Of a stretch of DNA of 64,000 nt, positions 42,973 to 56,000 are shown one piece after another (the stretch's first letter is position 1; each line of letters opens with the position of its first letter). Both the position numbers and the translations under genes were made by a program. This stretch comes from Branchiostoma floridae (lineage: Eukaryota > Chordata > Leptocardii > Amphioxiformes > Branchiostomatidae), in the NCBI RefSeq assembly GCF_000003815.2, contig NC_049997.1, positions 14,548,666 to 14,612,665 of the forward strand, written 5' to 3'. Under the pieces are notes generated by a model that was not told where the DNA came from, ran no database searches, and saw only the letters and a program-made list of their open reading frames with translations.

Positions 42973-44330
42973 TGTGAGTTACTCTGTTTTGGTTTATTGT
43001 TTCGGTTATTCTTTCCACTGTTTCCAGCACTGAGAACATGAATCAAGCTTGTTTTCCAGGAGAGAGAGTCAAACTGTTTTGTTTAGTTTAACCTCCTTGG
43101 TTTAACGTACCTGGCACCCATGTTATTTTCTGGAGTGGCGACACTGTTTTCAGTAGTTTACAGTTTTAATAATCAAACTGTGTGTAAGTTTGACGGCATG
43201 GTCGAGCCTGTTACTGTCTGTAAAATATTGCACAGATTTTGTTATTTTCTGAAGATCTGGTTGTGTTTTCCAGTGATAAAAATCATTGACTGTTGGGTAC
43301 TGTTTCGGTAGAAAGAATCGAACTGTTTTGTATAGTTTGACGGCAGTAACCTTGTCATTTTCTGAAGACCTGGTTCTTTGTTACAGCTATGGAAAGCATT
43401 AAACTGTTGGTTACTTTTATGACATTGAGTCTTTGTGTCTTAACCCTCTCTAATCCCCTTGGCAATTAGCACAGTGTGTGATCCGACCAGTGGTGCAGAA
43501 AAAGTGTTGGTTTATCCAAAAAGTGTGGTACTATCCAAAAAGTGTGGTATTATCTTATGCAAATTTTACATAATCCCACACTTTTTGGATAGTACAACAC
43601 TTTTTCTGCACTATGTGGATATAATCACAGTAATTGAAGGGCTCCCATTGGCTGAGGGGTAGTGGCCATGTTCTAATTCTAAGAAAAATAATTTTGATGC
43701 AACAATAATACTGCTGATTTGAGAAAAACTAGAGGTGTACCAGTTTGTAATTTTCTACGCTTCATGTTTATAACAGAAATATCCATACCATACAAACACT
43801 TGAAACAAAACTGTATCTAAAACGATTTTTCTCAGAATTTGGCCTTTGCCTTGCGAGTTGACCAGAAGTTTGGTACAAACTGCACAGGAAATAAATAAAA
43901 AAAATTATGCAAAAGAATATGATTTTGTAACGCAAATTATCTTGGTCTCTTTCATGTATAGATCTTCCTCTTAAAGAGCCCACATATATTGACATTTTCA
44001 CGAAATCGATATATTATTGACCGACGAACGTTCGCGTCCTGAAGTGAGAAAAATTTTGTGTTTTGCACTTCGGTCTTGTCTGACGTCAAGTCTAGGTTTT
44101 CAACAGTCACGTGTACTTTTCTCACCTCAGTAGCCACTACTTGCTTTCCCTCAACGGGAAGCATGGTTTCTTCTTCAAGTTCCTGTTACTCCAGTCCAAG
44201 GAAACAGCTCAGGCTTCACCTTAAAAGAGTAAAAACGACAACGCCATACAAAAATGAATCAATCTCCAATATTTCACAAGGTTTCAAGATGGCAGCTTCG
44301 TCTGGCGCATGCGTGGTGATGCAATCTCGC
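42973..44330. other. Intergenic DNA upstream of RPL10A
   Basis: Contains the palindromic element at 43493-43611 and otherwise AT-rich sequence without supportable exons. From about 44200 composition shifts to CG-rich promoter sequence. Confidence 0.4.
43493..43611. repeat. Small palindromic MITE-like element
   Basis: Starts GTGCAGAAAAAGTGTTG and ends CAACACTTTTTCTGCAC, with nested TATCCAAAAAGTGTGG motifs in both orientations. About 119 bp, intergenic. Confidence 0.75.
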
Positions 44331-44413
44331 GGGAAGATCTCGCGAGATTTGGCGTTATTATGACATCTCGCAAATTGATGTCACGCGAGATTTGGCGAGA
44401 TTCTACCTTTCCT
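44325..44413 (+). promoter_or_regulatory. RPL10A promoter: TCTCGCGAGA motif and 5' TOP-like tract
   Basis: The palindrome TCTCGCGAGA is at 44338-44347, with partial variants TCTCGCGGG (about 44325) and TCACGCGAGA (about 44391). A pyrimidine tract CCTTTCCT at 44406-44413 lies about 30 bases before the ATG and fits a 5' terminal oligopyrimidine start, the translational control signal of ribosomal-protein mRNAs. TCTCGCGAGA is a known core-promoter motif of housekeeping genes in animals. The exact start site is inferred. Confidence 0.65.
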
Positions 44414-44439
44414 GACTTGGTCCGCTAACGAGGAGCAAG

Positions 44440-47400
44440 ATGAGGTAAGATCTCTTCAAAATCCGTTTTAATCTGCGTCAATCGTTGCTCGTTTTTAGCG
44501 AAACTGCACAAATGTTGACCATAGAAGAATGTAGATGTGTCACTAGAGTATATTTTGTGGAAATGTTTCGTTAGATCGTCGTAGTTTGGAGTGAAATGAG
44601 ACATGCAGTGACTGAAATAATGTGGAGCACGTCGGCCATGCTTTTTGGATACGTGCACGATCATGATCATCAAACATGTCAGAAATAAAACCTCCCTGTA
44701 GAAATCCAGCTCTAGGTTACAGTGCTGTGCTGTTTGAAACTGCCTCAAGGTCTGACGGTAAAAACTAACAAAAGTTACCTTTTTCTTTTGGCCAGACTTT
44801 AAGAAAAATTAAAAATTCACAAACCCCATGCCTTATGATCTCAAAGCAGATGTTTCGAGTTCAGTAGATGATGCATTTTACCCTAAGCCTTGCAATATCA
44901 GCTTTGAGCTTACAGTTGCTTACACATGAGAAACTCCTGCTATACTTATCTATAGTATTGTGTAGCAGAATATAACATAATTTGCATATATATAGCCAAC
45001 ATGTTGATATTATTTCCCCAAATGATTATTCTCTCCACAGTAAGATCAACAGGGACAACCTGTACGAGTCCGTGGACACGGTGCTCGCGTTCTCCAAGAA
45101 CAAGAAGCGCAAGTTCGTGGAGACGGTGGAACTTCAGATCGCCCTGAAGAACTATGACCCCCAGAAGGACAAGCGTTTCTCTGGCACCGTCAAGTAGGCA
45201 TACTGCTCCAACCTACTAGTTAGGTAGTCGCACCGTTGTGTGTGGCGGACCCCAACCCAGGGTCTTAAACAATCTGGGGAGGCAAGGGTGCCAATGTGAC
45301 CCAAGCCGTTATAGAAGGATTCCCACACTTAGCTGGGAAGGTTGCAAACTGGTACTTCTTCATTAAATAGTAGTTTGGAAGTATAAGATACAACTACATG
45401 TCAGTGCTCTTTTGGAAAATGCTTTTTGTTATCAAAAAGTACATGCACCTAGCTCTTATACTAGTTATAGTGAAACTGTTTTTTTTGGGGGGGGGGAGGA
45501 GGTTGAGAGGCTGCCTTCTGTTAAACTGTTCAAAATTAGCTAAGAAAGTAGTAATTTTGTAGCCTTCCAACATGATCTGTTTGGAGATTAAAACCATAGC
45601 ATATCACCAAACAACTTGATACCAAGGCAGTTCAGTGATGACAATATTCTGCATGTGTGCAGAGCTCGGCTATGAAGAGCAACCAGAAATAGCTCTAGAA
45701 TTACACTGAGAACCACGCCTGGTCAAAAATCTCAACACGCACTCACAGAAGCAAAATAGCGATTTCACAGTTATGTTGTTTGTACGAAGTGTTTTTGTCT
45801 CCATTTTTCAGGCTGAAGCACACGCCGCGTCCCAAGTACCGTGTGTGCGTGCTCGGAGACCAGCAGCATATCGATGAGGCCAAGGCCAATGAAATCCCCT
45901 GCATGGACGTGGAATCCCTGAAGAAGCTCAACAAGAACAAGAAGCTTGTCAAGAAGCTCGGTAGGTATACTGTAAAGTCATTTACTTACGTAAAAAGAAA
46001 AGTTTTTCATGCTGTTTTCCATTTGCGGTTGAAACAATTCCCTAGCACAGTAGTCGTACAACTCAAAAAGTCGATTCGAGTTAATTCGAGTCGGACATGT
46101 CACAGGAAAAATTGAACTGCTGCAAGAGTTATGGTATTTAAAGACTGTCATGCACAACACAAGCCCTTACAGCCAACCACAAATATTTGTAATAGTATAG
46201 TTTAGGCTTGTCTGTGTTTGTGCATGTATGTTTCTGCCGTTCTAATAAACACACTGCAATATTGCCGTAGTACAGTGTTGAAGAACGCAAGAACTTGCAC
46301 AAAAGCCCCTAAGAGGTGAAGTCTGCTATCTCTGACTACCATGTTAGGAAGAGCAAGATAAGAAAGCTGACAAGATTTTTCCTTCCTTTTATCTTCATCT
46401 AGCCAAGAAGTATGATGCATTCCTGGCGTCGGATTCTCTGATCAAGCAGATCCCCCGTATCCTGGGCCCAGGTCTGAGTAAGGCTGGCAAGTTCCCCACC
46501 CTCCTGACTCACAACGAGTCCATGACAGGCAAGGTGGAGGAGGTCAAGTCCACCATCAAGTTCCAGATGAAGAAGGTGAGAGTCAAGTAGACGGGTGTCA
46601 GTGTAGCCTGATTAGATCTCGCTTACAGCAGCCCACCTAACATCTGAGGGGCCAGCACATACAGTCAAACCTGTATTAGGTGCCACCTCTGCAGAGGGGC
46701 CACCTGTCCATAGTGGCCACTTTTTGTCGGTCCCTTGGGTATTTTATCTACAAGTTGCCACCTCTATACAGAGGCCACCTGTCTATAGTGGCCACATCTG
46801 TCCGGTCCCTTGAATGGCCGCTATAGACAGGTTTGATTGTACTAGTGCCAGTGCTTTTGCTTGTTTTAACATAATAATGATATCATTATTTCTAACAGAG
46901 ATCAAATGTGTTCTCAATGTGTTCTCAAGAAGTGTATGTAATATCTAGACTTGAAGTTTATTCTTGTAATTTTGTAGTGGAGCTTTTATTTTGTATTTTT
47001 TGGGGCAGGGTCAAACATTGTATCATCAAGAGTAGAAAGAAAAGTTTGCATGTAATCATAACACCAAGGCAGTTCAATGATGACAATATTCTGCATGTGT
47101 GCAGAGCTCTCGCTATGAAGAGCAACCAGAAATAGCTCTAGAATTACACTGAGAACCATGCCTGGTCAAAAATCTCAACTCACACCATTCCTACAATAAA
47201 ACAAGGCTCCACAGTAGGACAGTATTACTAACAGTTTGATATTGGTGTGCCCTAGGTCAAAGTTGACTTTCCTTATCTTGTTATGTTATTATGAGGACCA
47301 TGCTTTATACCATGTCCGTCATGTTTTGTTTATGTGTCAGGGGTCTTCAACTTTGACATATTACCCACATTGCATTACACTGCACTGCACATGCATGTAG

Positions 47401-47848
47401 TCTAAACTGTAAACTAACTTATTCCAATGTGGTGCAAACCAGTTGCAGAATTCCAATTACAGCCCAACTACTGTAATTCACCTTGTCATCTCGGTACCAA
47501 ATCTTAAACATCAGCAATTTATTTGTTATCGGCAATGATAACTTCACGTTCTACAGTCATCACCGTGAAAACTGAACATAGAAGTACATAGAAAACAATT
47601 AGGAATTACAGTAGCCTTCTCCCAAGTTTGTTTCAAATTGTCACCTTCTAACCATTGTTATTTATTGTGATGTTTAGGTGCTGTGCTTGTCTGTTGCCAT
47701 CGGACACGTCAACATGTCTGCGGAGGACCTGGTCGCCAACGTGGTTCTGGCCGTGAACTTCCTGATCTCCCTGCTGAAGAAGGGCTGGCAGAACGTCAGG
47801 GCACTGTACATCAAGTCCACCATGGGCCCCTCTCAGCGCCTGTACTAA
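44440..47848 (+). CDS. RPL10A: 60S ribosomal protein L10a (uL1)
   Basis: Five exons: 44440-44444 (ATGAG), 45041-45193, 45812-45960, 46403-46575, 47678-47848 (stop TAA 47846-47848). Together they make 651 bases, 216 residues, one short of the human protein as I recall it. The protein is the L1-stalk component of the large ribosomal subunit. Landmarks are [75 protein letters not shown] and [18 protein letters not shown]. The five-base first coding exon right after a TOP-like leader is typical of ribosomal-protein genes. The poly(A) signal AATAAA is at 47864-47869. Introns 2 and 4 each hold a box C/D snoRNA; intron 4 also holds a MITE. Confidence 0.97.
45630..45713 (+). ncRNA. Box C/D snoRNA, U45-like, copy 1 (RPL10A intron 2)
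   Basis: Box C GTGATGA is at 45635-45641 and box D CTGA at 45706-45709. The flanks GTTC (45630-45633) and GAAC (45710-45713) pair as the terminal stem, extended by AGGC/GCCT outside. The guide TAGCTCTAGAATTAC (45690-45704) sits directly before box D and is the exact complement of the universally conserved 18S rRNA segment GTAATTCTAGAGCTA. The fifth base upstream of box D (T45701) pairs with the second A of GTAA, which I count as A159 in human numbering, a known 2'-O-methyl site guided by U45/SNORD45. The snoRNA ends 98 bases before the 3' splice site, a usual distance for intronic box C/D RNAs. Confidence 0.9.
46660..46841. repeat. MITE-like element with TACAGTCAAACCTG termini
   Basis: Begins TACAGTCAAACCTGTATTA and ends TAGACAGGTTTGATTGTA, an imperfect terminal inverted repeat. 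Inside are repeats of GGCCACCTGTC(C/T)ATAGTGGCCAC. Lies in RPL10A intron 4. Related, more decayed sequences occur near 51502-51570 and 52806-52920. Confidence 0.75.
47072..47156 (+). ncRNA. Box C/D snoRNA, U45-like, copy 2 (RPL10A intron 4)
   Basis: Nearly identical to the copy in intron 2. Box C ATGATGA is at 47077-47083, box D CTGA at 47149-47152, with terminal stem GTTC/GAAC and the same guide TAGCTCTAGAATTAC. Differences are few (box C purine, one inserted base before CGCTATGAAG, a T for C after the stem). The guide and box D are fully conserved while the surrounding intron is not, as expected of a functional RNA duplicated within its host gene. Confidence 0.88.
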
Positions 47849-48042
47849 ATCAATTTGGTCATCAATAAATGTGTATGACAATTGTATGTCTGTGTGCTGT
47901 GTTGTCCTGAGTACTAATTCCATTTAGTTATGAAGTTACAGCCTGCATTCAGATAGTCTGCCGATTACAGTTTAGGGTAGAAATATACAGCGACTTAGCA
48001 CATTCCCAGTCTTAATAAATAAGGGTTACAGCCTAGTACGGG

Positions 48043-48203
48043 TAGTCTCCAAGCAGACCCAACAGTGCCTTAGAGATAGTATCAAAGCTGCCAAAGGAGA
48101 TAGCAGGCCAAAGGGAGATAGCCGGCTAAGGGAGTCAAACGGGCACCATACTGGTCAGCTTTGATACTATCTCTAAGGCACCGTTGGGTCTGCTTGGAGA
48201 CTA
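48043..48203. mobile_element. 161-bp MITE, TARTCTCC family
   Basis: Terminal inverted repeats of about 48 bp with one mismatch, starting TAGTCTCCAAGCAGACCC. Flanked by the 8-bp direct repeat AGTACGGG (48035-48042 and 48204-48211). Termini match the elements at 10323-10495 and 41740-42740. Confidence 0.9.
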
Positions 48204-49130
48204 AGTACGGGGTGAATTGTGAAGAAAAGGCTAGGATAGAAAATGAGATATTTGGAAAACTCTCCAAGCAAAGATCAGGAAATGACTTATTTTGAATGTC
48301 TTTTGGCATTTTGTTGGTCTTTCTATTTTGTCTGTCTATTATACTGGAGCCTGATCTCTGCTTTGAAAGTATTTCAAGTCAAGTTATACTTTCAAGGGCT
48401 TAGTTCAGAATGATGACTTCCTATCGTAGGACAGTGTCCATGCTTTAGTAGGACTGATAAAATCAAAGACCCCTTCCAGAAGAAAAGTTGAGCCAAACTC
48501 ACTATTTGGTCAATAGTCATGTTCACCATCATGTAAGGGTTTTACGTTCTTACACATTGACATGGAGGCTTGATGCCTCTTTCTTAATAAAATCTCAATT
48601 AGACCCAAGATACTGTGCAACATCAGTTGTCTAAGCATTTGCACAAATTTTATGAGATTCTTATGAATTTCAAGAGAAGTGCACAAACCCCAGAAACGTA
48701 CTAACTAATGTGATGCGCACAAATCTAATGAGATACACAGGAACCTTAATGCCCGCTGGGAGAAGGCATATTTGTGAGCATTTCCACCCATGATATTTCT
48801 ATTCCAAAGCATTGAATGGACATACACCATCACTAAGACGTATTTGATAGCCTTTGAGCTACTATTTTGCTTCATTTCGGCGAGTCACGTCATATTTTTT
48901 GTCACCGAAGATCCAGGCCCCCATCTTGCCACTCCCACTCCGTCACCTGACCCTGACAGCAGTTGCCCCCTTTGCATAAGACTTAGGCGTTTTCGCAATG
49001 ATTCATACGTCATAAGATTTGTACGTATTCACATAGTGATTTGTGCGTTTCGCATAAAATTGATACGAACTCCATCAAGTTAGTAGGAACTTGATTAGTA
49101 TAAAATCTGGGAAAATACATGGCTAATATA
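48204..49130. other. Intergenic DNA between RPL10A and the makorin gene
   Basis: AT-rich with no supportable exon. The two flanking genes converge here. Confidence 0.5.
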
Positions 49131-49134
49131 AAGG

Positions 49135-49140
49135 TTTATT
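49135..49140 (-). terminator. Makorin poly(A) signal candidate
   Basis: TTTATT on the plus strand reads AATAAA in the sense of the makorin gene, about 890 bases past its stop codon. The UTR between holds no other feature. Confidence 0.4.
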
Positions 49141-50033
49141 AAAAAGACAACATCAATGACCATCAAGCACTTGTAATTGCTCAAATGTTTTTTGTTTATT
49201 TCTATATTGATGAGGTAAAATATCATAATACAAGTTTGGATCAGCAAACAAATGCTAACCAAGGTTACAAGTAGTTTGGTTTATAAAAGAAAGGCTTTGG
49301 TGGTAAATGGTAATACACTCTGGTACCAATCATTTCTCCTTGCTGTCTGATATATAATGTTATACACCATCTATTTAGTCCATACATGTACTACCACTAA
49401 TCTGTTATATTTACTTTGTGAACATTGCAACCATACATATTCTAGTACTATCACAAACATGCAAAGAATTTTTTTTCTTGCATGATGAACAAACACCCAC
49501 ACACATCCTCCTCATTTTCATGCTTCATTTTGGACACAGTATACTACTGGACCAACGCACCATACTTAACATGCACACATATAGAAAGGCATCAGAACAA
49601 ATACATTTTCTACCTTACGTAATATCAGTAATTGTTATATGTAAATGTTGGTGCACCCTTGGTATTGTAAAGTAGAATGTAATGATTGTTCTTCTGAAAG
49701 CAGCATTGGGCAAAAAAATAAACATTTAAAGTTCAAACATGCTCAAGTCAGTCAAAACTTCACTGTCCTCCAAAGAATAACCCTATTAGCATGTGTTCAT
49801 TTGCATGTCCAGCACAAAAAACAACTGTATATAGAATATCAAAAACTAATTGGGTATTCTTCGGAAACAATGTTTTCTAAATCTGACATTGCATCAATAG
49901 GGTTTCTGGCACTTAATAGTAACAGTTCTTGCAACATGTGTCTGTAATATGATGACGGAAAACCAGAATTCAGGAGGAAACGCATGAAATCCACCACCAG
50001 TTTAGTTCTTGACAAATCCAATATCATACTACA

Positions 50034-53000
50034 CTAGTCGTCATCAAAATCGCTAAGCTCCGAATCGTCTCCCCCGCTGTAATAGTAGAAGAGCAATTCA
50101 TCCAGCCAATCGTCGCTGTCGGCCCAACTAATGTCGCTTTCTCCGTCCAGTTCATCATCATCGTTCAGGCGCATGTGGCGGGAACTACGCTGTTCAAAGA
50201 AGTCCCACAAGTTGTAGTTCTGCATAATCTGTATCAATACAAGGTACATTTGTTTGTTACGAAGGGAGGGACTAGCCTAACATAAACATTTACATCAGGA
50301 CTAGGACAATGTGCTTCCTGTTTCCCTACCTACCCTAGAAAAAAACCTGCGGACCCTAGACTTTTTTTCTGGGTGGGCACTGGAGTCACATAGCTTCCAG
50401 TTAGAATTTGTATTCAGCCTGCTTTCTATTGACGTGAGAACACTGCTTGTCCTATCTAATGAAGGATAAATGTATCTATGTAGGCACAAAATGAAAGTTT
50501 GATACCGAAAAACAAGTGTCCTCGTGCATTTCTGTTTACTTTGTTCAACTGCATTGCAATATGTTTAACTTAAGTTTTGGCCAGCCTAAAACAATTATAA
50601 GAAAAAAAGATAATCCCAAGGAAAAAAATATTGTGTTTCCTGTTTCAGTCCTGAAAAAAAGGGTCGGTACAAGTGAAAAGAAAACCAACGCAAAAGCTTC
50701 AAGATTTATGGTAGGTACGGTACCACACAGTGACGTACACTGATTGAAGGGGGGGGGGGGGATAGTGTGGACCATGTGACTGTGACATTGTACATTATTG
50801 TGTAGTGGGTCATAAAAATTACCTTGAATCTGCCATCAGATCCCCCCACCTTCCTCGGTGGTTTGGGCTCTTCCTTCCTGCCGTCAGGGTAAGCGTGGAG
50901 GTAGAAACAGTTGCCACCAAACGGACAGGTCCCCTTGCCTTGGTTGAAATACTTGCATGGCTTCTTACTACATAGAAAAAACATGAGTCACACACCATGA
51001 GGTCATGGAATTGAATCCTGGCATTCCAAGCATAAAGAAAGGCCCTGAAGTTTACATAACTTTCCTCACTTTTATTCCAGGTGTAAAATGGGTACCTGAC
51101 TTTCATTGGATTGGTCAAAGGCAGTGCCCCTATGGCCTCAAAGACCATGGCACCTTAACCTAATGTCCTAAGTAATCACTTGAAATACTTTGTTCATGAA
51201 CATACAGATACATATTACTGTAAATGCAGAAACTTTCGCGGTGGTTTAATGTTCGCGTTTTTTTGCGGTGGTCGCTTCACCGCGAACTTAAAACCACCGA
51301 AAACAATTTTCCATGGCAGTAAGAGACTACAGTACATGGTGCTACCATGAACTTAAAACTGCCGCGAAAAGTCCCTTTTCCCGCTACCGCAAAATTAAAT
51401 CCGAAGCAAACTTAAAAGCATTTACAGTACTCCAAAACAAGCACACTATTGAGATGAAGGTATGATTAGGTGTAGATCATCAGCCATTTACGTACAATAC
51501 AGTGAAACCTGCCCATCCGGGCAACTCTATCCACCTACCAACTCCAGTCAACGGACACTCTGAGACGGTCCCGTCCTATTTTGCATAGTAATGGTCCTCT
51601 TTTAAACAACCAACTGCTTACCCCAACCAGCGGACACTTTGTTCCGGGCCGCACCAGCCATTCACACTCTATTCAACGGCAGCGACAATCAGTCCGGCGG
51701 TCATTTCAAAGAATAGTCTACAATCGTCGGCAAGCTTTCACATTTTATTCTGCCAAACCTTCAAATTTTCTGACAGCACAGGTCTATATCACCAAGGAGC
51801 TTTATCACAAGAAAGTTCAATAGAATGGAATTTAAGGTCGGAAACATGAAAGATCGCACTTTATGTCATCGCATCGTAGAACGTAACGTTAACGTTACAT
51901 AATCTTTACAATTCAACCGGCGTAAAATATATTTAGTAAACGCTATTCACGAAAAAAAACCTCTAGAAATATGACATACTTTAATCAAATCTTGATTCAT
52001 GTGGCAGACATCGCCTGGTGAGCTGTTTTCTTGAATAAATTTGGAATTTCTCGGCGGTTTCGCTCTTCGTCACATTGTGATTGTTTTCGTCACCATTTCT
52101 CCAAAATGGCGGGCAAGCTAGATTGACCCTGGAGGTCACGGAATATTCCATTGATAACAGGGCCGTCGACAACTGTATACATTTATTTTTAAACGCTATG
52201 ATCGGTATACGCTATCGTAGTACGAACGTAAAAGCGCCTTCATGTTTCTTTATTAAAAGCAACATTTGTTTTTTTATTCATTATGTTTCATTTGTGCCAT
52301 GAATAGCGCGCACCGAGCCTTCAGTTTCCCTTCATTCAGAGTGGGTTTGTTGTTGTTTTCCAAGCGACGCCATTTTTTTTTTTTCGGCCCGGAGAAGACA
52401 GACCAAAACGCAAGCGATTTTCTTTGACATAAAGGGCATAATTTTAGGTTAAATGTCCCTTTTATCGCCACCAAAAAACTTTATGATTGTCTGGCTTGCC
52501 GTGGCAGTTGTAACCACGCCGTCCACTGAACATTAATTGTCTGCAAAAATTTCCGACGCGGCGTCAGCGCAGCCCAGCTTTGATCAAGCAATGGCGTTTG
52601 ATCTTTTTTGTTCAGACCACCGGTATTCACATTACTGTATAAGTGTACATTAATGTACATTTTGTGTAAGTTCTTTTCATTATTGAGTTCAATGGTTTTT
52701 ATGTATTTCTTTGCTCAGTTTAATTAAATATGTTCATTGGAAGTCAAAACATGTGTGCTTGTGAGTTCTATCTAAGAAGTAGTTATACATTACATATACA
52801 CAGATGCCTGTCCCCACATTCATACCAACCAACCCAAATTTTATTCAACAACCAACTCCAGTCAACAACCATATTTCGTTGGTCCCTTGAGTGGTTGTTG
52901 AATGCAGGTTTGACTGTATTTGGTTCAAGTGTTTTAGGCCGGATTCACAGCACAAAAGAACCACTCACCTCAGAGCGACCTTGTATGTACCAATCAGCTC

Positions 53001-56000
53001 AGTCTTCTCTGCTGACTCTACCACCCAGTACTGACTGGGGGTCACGAAGTCTGACTTGACACGACATTCAGGGCAGGACCTGGGAGAAACATTCAAGTTC
53101 AATAACATTAGCCTGAAGGTAGAGACAGAAGAATGTGGTAGCCTCTACAACATATACATGTATTTGTAGTCTTTAAAAACTAAGAAAGTGGATACCAACA
53201 TAATACTGTAAACCTAACTAGTTTTGAGTGGATCTGATAATGCAGCTTGGACTGGAAAGGTCTTTGTGGCATTTAAAGTTCACATTCAACATACAATACA
53301 AAAGCACATTTATGGTAAAGAGGATTCCTTAAAAAAAACGAAAATAAAACTGCAAATATTCCAAGATTTACAGTACCATATGATAACGAAGTTGGCAAAG
53401 CATAGAAGGGCATAACAATAAAATCACAGTAATACTGTCATTATCATGTGAATACTGGTATTTGTAGGAAGGTAACAAAAACATATTGGGGACAAGCAAA
53501 ATAACTTTCATTATTTCATCCATCCCTCCCTTCCTCCATCCCTGCCTCCATCCATCCCTCCTTCCCTCTATCCATCTATTCTCTTTGCCCGCCTTCCTGT
53601 CTCACCTTACGATCTTTTTCTCGAACTGCCGTGCACTGCGCCACTTGCGTATACAGCTGAGGCAGAAGGGGTGGTTACAGTTAGACAGGATTCCAAACCG
53701 TCTCTCACTCGGGGGAGTCTTGTCCCAGATAACCTGAAGAAGAAAGAAACATAGCACAACAATATAGCGACGTCTAACATTTGAACAGTAGTGCTCCTCG
53801 AGGCATTTTTAATGTTAGGATTTGGCGATGGTCAGACAGTATTGTTGGCAGCCTAGCCACGGTGCCATCTTTCTTCTACAAGAGCTGTTTTTGATGCAGG
53901 TGATCAAAATAAAACAGGGTGGTGTTCAACAGGATATATCATAAAGAAAGTCAGCATATTATATCACGCTGTGCATATGTAGTTGAAAACAAGAACAATA
54001 CAGGTTTGGCTAAACAGTAACTTAGTACTACTGATTGTTTGTTTGTTTGTTTATTAATTGTGATTCTGCACCAACCTCCATACAGATGCCACACTGGATG
54101 TCCTTGCTCCGAGCCACAGCGAAAGAGTGTTCCATGTCCTTCTCATGGTCCGACACACATTGCTGTTAGTAGAGGAAAGAGGGCTTTGTTACAATCACAC
54201 GAAACAGGTCTCATGATTTCTGCCTAACCAAAACAAAATTTCAGCATCCTCACTCATGGTATCTCACGGAATCATGCTACATTTGGACAGACTTTTCATA
54301 AAATAACAAGAAATTGGATGCACTAGACACCCTTACACTGGGGATCCTCTGATAAGCATGAAATTCTGATTGACCAGGGATGACACTAGGTCATTTGTGG
54401 TCTGACAGTAATTTTGCCCCTCAGGATATCTTAGTTAGAATGCACCATTTTAACTTAAAACTCTGCACCATGAAAGGTGAATGCCCCCGGACCCCGCTAC
54501 AATACTCACTCCCATATTACTTACCGTGACTCGGCAAGACATTAGGACCCCCTATAAATAAAGTATAATAAAACCCTACATAAAAGCCTGCATGAGAATC
54601 ATGCAAAGAAACAAAACTTGTCTCTCCTGACCTCCATGTGTTGCGACTGTTGTGCGGGGTCGTTAGGATGTAGACAGTAGCTCCCACACAGCTCACACAG
54701 CAGCCCGTGTGTGTAAATACATCTGTCGCCATAGCGACACGACCCCATCATGGCGTACGGACACAGCAGCTTCCTGGTCTCCTCCAGGTCCACTTTGGAG
54801 GCCTCCTCATCTTCTGTCCCAACTGTACATCAAAACCATTAAGAATCCGCTCTTGGGGTGTTGCCAAAAATCAATAACCAGTATATGCCAAAATAGTGTC
54901 CAGTTAGTTAAGTAACTGCTTTTTTGGATAACTTATTACCTGGATGTCTAATTCTCATCAACGTAAATAACCAGTATACTTAGTGCTTTTGTGCAAGAGA
55001 AGAATTGACGAAAACGTGGGCCCACTATCAGCTTCCTATGGAACTGAAGTGGCATCTAAGTTGCAGATTTTTTAAAGTAAAGATTTTAAAGATGTCTACC
55101 TTTTCTCTAACGGAAAGCATATTAGTGAAACAAAGAAACTCTAGAAAAAATGTAGAGAAATGTTAAGGCGTTTGCATCTTTCATCTATTGTAAAGAAAGC
55201 AAACCTTGTCAAGCTTTCATCAAGCATCAAAAGTTGGAGCAAACAAGAGCTTAACAGGGCTATGTTCCAGGCTAGCAAAACTAGTAACATCTTACTTTTT
55301 CCTCTGTAGGGCTGGCCGGGGACAAACTCTGCTGCGTCTGTCCACTTGCTCCAGGAAAACTTGGTATCAGACAGGCCAGGGGATGTCTCGTTTCTACCAC
55401 CAGTTTCTTGGCTCTTGAGGTCGGTTAGTTTGACTTTGAGAGAACTTTTCCGTTCTTTCGGTTGGAATGTGGGGCTAGGAGAGCGAGGTTCGTCTGGTGT
55501 GGATGATACATGGGCAAATCTGACAAGAAAAGAGAGGTTTGGTGGGATGTAACTTACCTTACTTGTCAGACTAGCATGTTTAACAACTTTACCATGAAGT
55601 TTGTCGAAGTGTGTGACAGATAGATCGAAACCATAGCCCCACCAAACTCTGTTATAACATTACAATATGATAAAATGTTTGACAAACATGCAGGCATTCT
55701 CTCATTGGTAGAACAGCTAATTGCCATGCAATAATTGGTCCAACTGCTAATTGTGATTGACAGCTAGGATCAGTCTATTCTGATGATGATATTTACAAGT
55801 AATGTTACTTATAGGCAAAGTGACCAAACAAATTCGTGACAGGCATTCCATGTCAAGGGGTCAATGGAAGATCATACTAATTCATGGGGAGGTATTCTGT
55901 GTTTTCCATTGTATATTACCTCTATGCTAGTCAGGTTCACCATGCAGTGACAAGATGCTACTGAAGGACATATCTACTTAACTTGCATATTAAAATCAAT

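Noticed and set aside
45480-45500. G-run as a G-quadruplex
   Set aside because: A single poly-G/T tract without four separated G runs.
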